From the NCBI GenBank assembly GCA_022564455.1, contig JADFLK010000161.1:1-5704 (forward strand): DNA of 5,704 nucleotides, in the 5' to 3' direction. Shown one piece after another: positions 4,874 through 5,704 of the stretch (positions within the stretch are counted from its first letter, which is position 1; the number at the start of each line of letters is the position of its first letter). The position numbers and the translations under genes were made by a program. Below the pieces are notes generated by a model. The model saw only the letters and a program-made list of their open reading frames with translations. It did no database searches and was not told where the DNA came from. This stretch comes from Bacteroidota bacterium. Lineage in GTDB: Bacteria > Bacteroidota > Rhodothermia > Rhodothermales > Rubricoccaceae.

Positions 4874-5704
4874 CTAGTCAAGTTTGCCTTTGAAGGCCGT
4901 AAGGAGAGCAAGGTCGGCCTGCGAGATGTCGTCGTCTGTGCTCTCGTCAGCATCTTCCGCCATTACGTGGAGCGGCGCTTTGTCGATCACGTCTTTGACG
5001 ACCCGGTGCAGGGCCATTCCGCGGACGTACGCACCCGCCGCGTTCTTGTGGCCGCCACCGCCAAACTGCGCCGCCCAATCGTTGATCGGACAATCGCCTT
5101 TGGAACGAAAAGACACCTTGATTCCGCTCAGCGTTTCCAGGAAAATGAGCGCTGATACCACGCCCTTCAGCCCAAGCGCGTAGTTGATAAGGCCCTCGGT
5201 TTCGTCGAAGTACGCGCCGGTTTCACGCAGGATGTCTTGCGTGATGACCATTGTGGCAAGGCGGCCGTCATAGTGCGTGGTGATGGTCTCCAGCGCGCGG
5301 GCCAGCAGACGGAGGCTCTCGCGCGAGCGCTGGTCGAAGAGGTTGATGTGGATGGGCTCGGGCGAGATCCCGCCACGCTCCAGGAGGTCGGCAACCACGC
5401 GGTGCGTGCTGGGCCGGGTAGCGCCGTAGCGGAACGACCCGGTATCCGTCATAATCGCCGCGTAGAGTGCCGTAGCGATGTGCTCGTCGATGAGTTCGGG
5501 GTCGTGCCCGGCAATGAGTTCGTACACCAACTCACCGGTAGAAGCCATCTCCGTGCGCACGCACGCCACATCGAACCACCCTTCCGCGTCGGGGTGATGG
5601 TCGAGGAGCAGTTTCTTAGCCGACGCCCCTTTCACCCGATCGGCCAGCTTGCCAAGCCGGTGCGCGGCGCCCACATCCAGCACCATAACGGTATCGGCGT
5701 TGGC
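4874..5704 (-). CDS. nrnA: DHH/DHHA1 phosphoesterase, NrnA-type nanoRNase/pAp phosphatase (5' end outside window)
   Basis: A DHH-superfamily phosphoesterase of the NrnA type. In characterised members it degrades 2-5 nt RNAs and dephosphorylates 3'-phosphoadenosine-5'-phosphate using Mn2+; it is cytosolic. The 276 visible residues begin at strand VMVLDVG (6-12), whose Asp is a metal ligand. DHHPD (35-39), ASTGELVYELI (54-64) and MTDTGSF (85-91) follow. The DHHA1 half ends with the nucleotide-binding motif GGGGHKNAAG (215-224). Homologues have about 320-340 residues, so some 60-80 N-terminal residues, including the first motif of the NPDGDA type, lie beyond the right edge. The C-terminus continues after the DHHA1 core with an acidic tail, EDADESTDDD (250-259), and a short amphipathic end. 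Related DHH enzymes such as GdpP or RecJ carry extra domains not seen here. Which NrnA substrate predominates cannot be read from sequence. It is the most upstream gene seen. Confidence 0.92.
   Translation of the reverse strand, partial: ANADTVMVLDVGAAHRLGKLADRVKGASAKKLLLDHHPDAEGWFDVACVRTEMASTGELVYELIAGHDPELIDEHIATALYAAIMTDTGSFRYGATRPSTHRVVADLLERGGISPEPIHINLFDQRSRESLRLLARALETITTHYDGRLATMVITQDILRETGAYFDETEGLINYALGLKGVVSALIFLETLSGIKVSFRSKGDCPINDWAAQFGGGGHKNAAGAYVRGMALHRVVKDVIDKAPLHVMAEDADESTDDDISQADLALLTAFKGKLD

Noticed and set aside
4820..4893. plus-strand AAGGAGGG followed by ATG at 4828 and a 21-codon frame
   Set aside because: Spacing to the ATG is only one or two bases, and the frame consists of heptamer-array sequence and the nrnA antisense end.

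Overview
The window is a compact block of six genes, all on the minus strand and read from right to left. There is no tRNA, rRNA, CRISPR array, transposase or phage gene. In transcription order the genes are: a DHH/DHHA1 phosphoesterase of the NrnA type (5' end outside the window), an M17 leucyl aminopeptidase (pepA), a small uncharacterised lipoprotein, 4-hydroxythreonine-4-phosphate dehydrogenase (pdxA), a class I SAM-dependent methyltransferase, and an FtsE-type ABC ATPase (3' end outside the window). Nearly all bases are coding and the spacers are 42 to 138 bp. The lipoprotein stop and the pdxA start overlap in a TAATG.

The DNA is GC-rich. None of the minus-strand starts has a purine-rich Shine-Dalgarno sequence in the usual place. 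GC-rich DNA, SD-less starts and an FtsE of this sequence type together suggest the Bacteroidota/Rhodothermota/Balneolota side of the tree. That is inference from gene style, not a placement.

The genes are mostly housekeeping: nanoRNA and pAp turnover (nrnA), peptide recycling (pepA), pyridoxal phosphate synthesis (pdxA), and envelope or division function (ftsE). I see no shared pathway linking them. They look like a co-directional cluster, parts of which are probably co-transcribed.

The unusual material lies between the genes. The three spacers of about 77 to 138 bp (nrnA/pepA, pepA/lipoprotein, pdxA/methyltransferase) each contain a degenerate tandem array with a 7-bp period, built on GATTTCG, GATTTGG or ACTTGGA words. 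The arrays around pepA are in opposite orientation and share a 22-bp segment with 20 matches. An ideal form of the heptamer has no stop codon in any frame on either strand.

The pdxA/methyltransferase spacer is the most striking. The two genes are in the same frame and separated only by one TGA. The frame stays open through the whole array, and the methyltransferase seems to need residues upstream of its only ATG, where no ATG, GTG or TTG exists in frame. This could be a non-AUG start, a start lost to array growth, or readthrough giving a PdxA-methyltransferase fusion.
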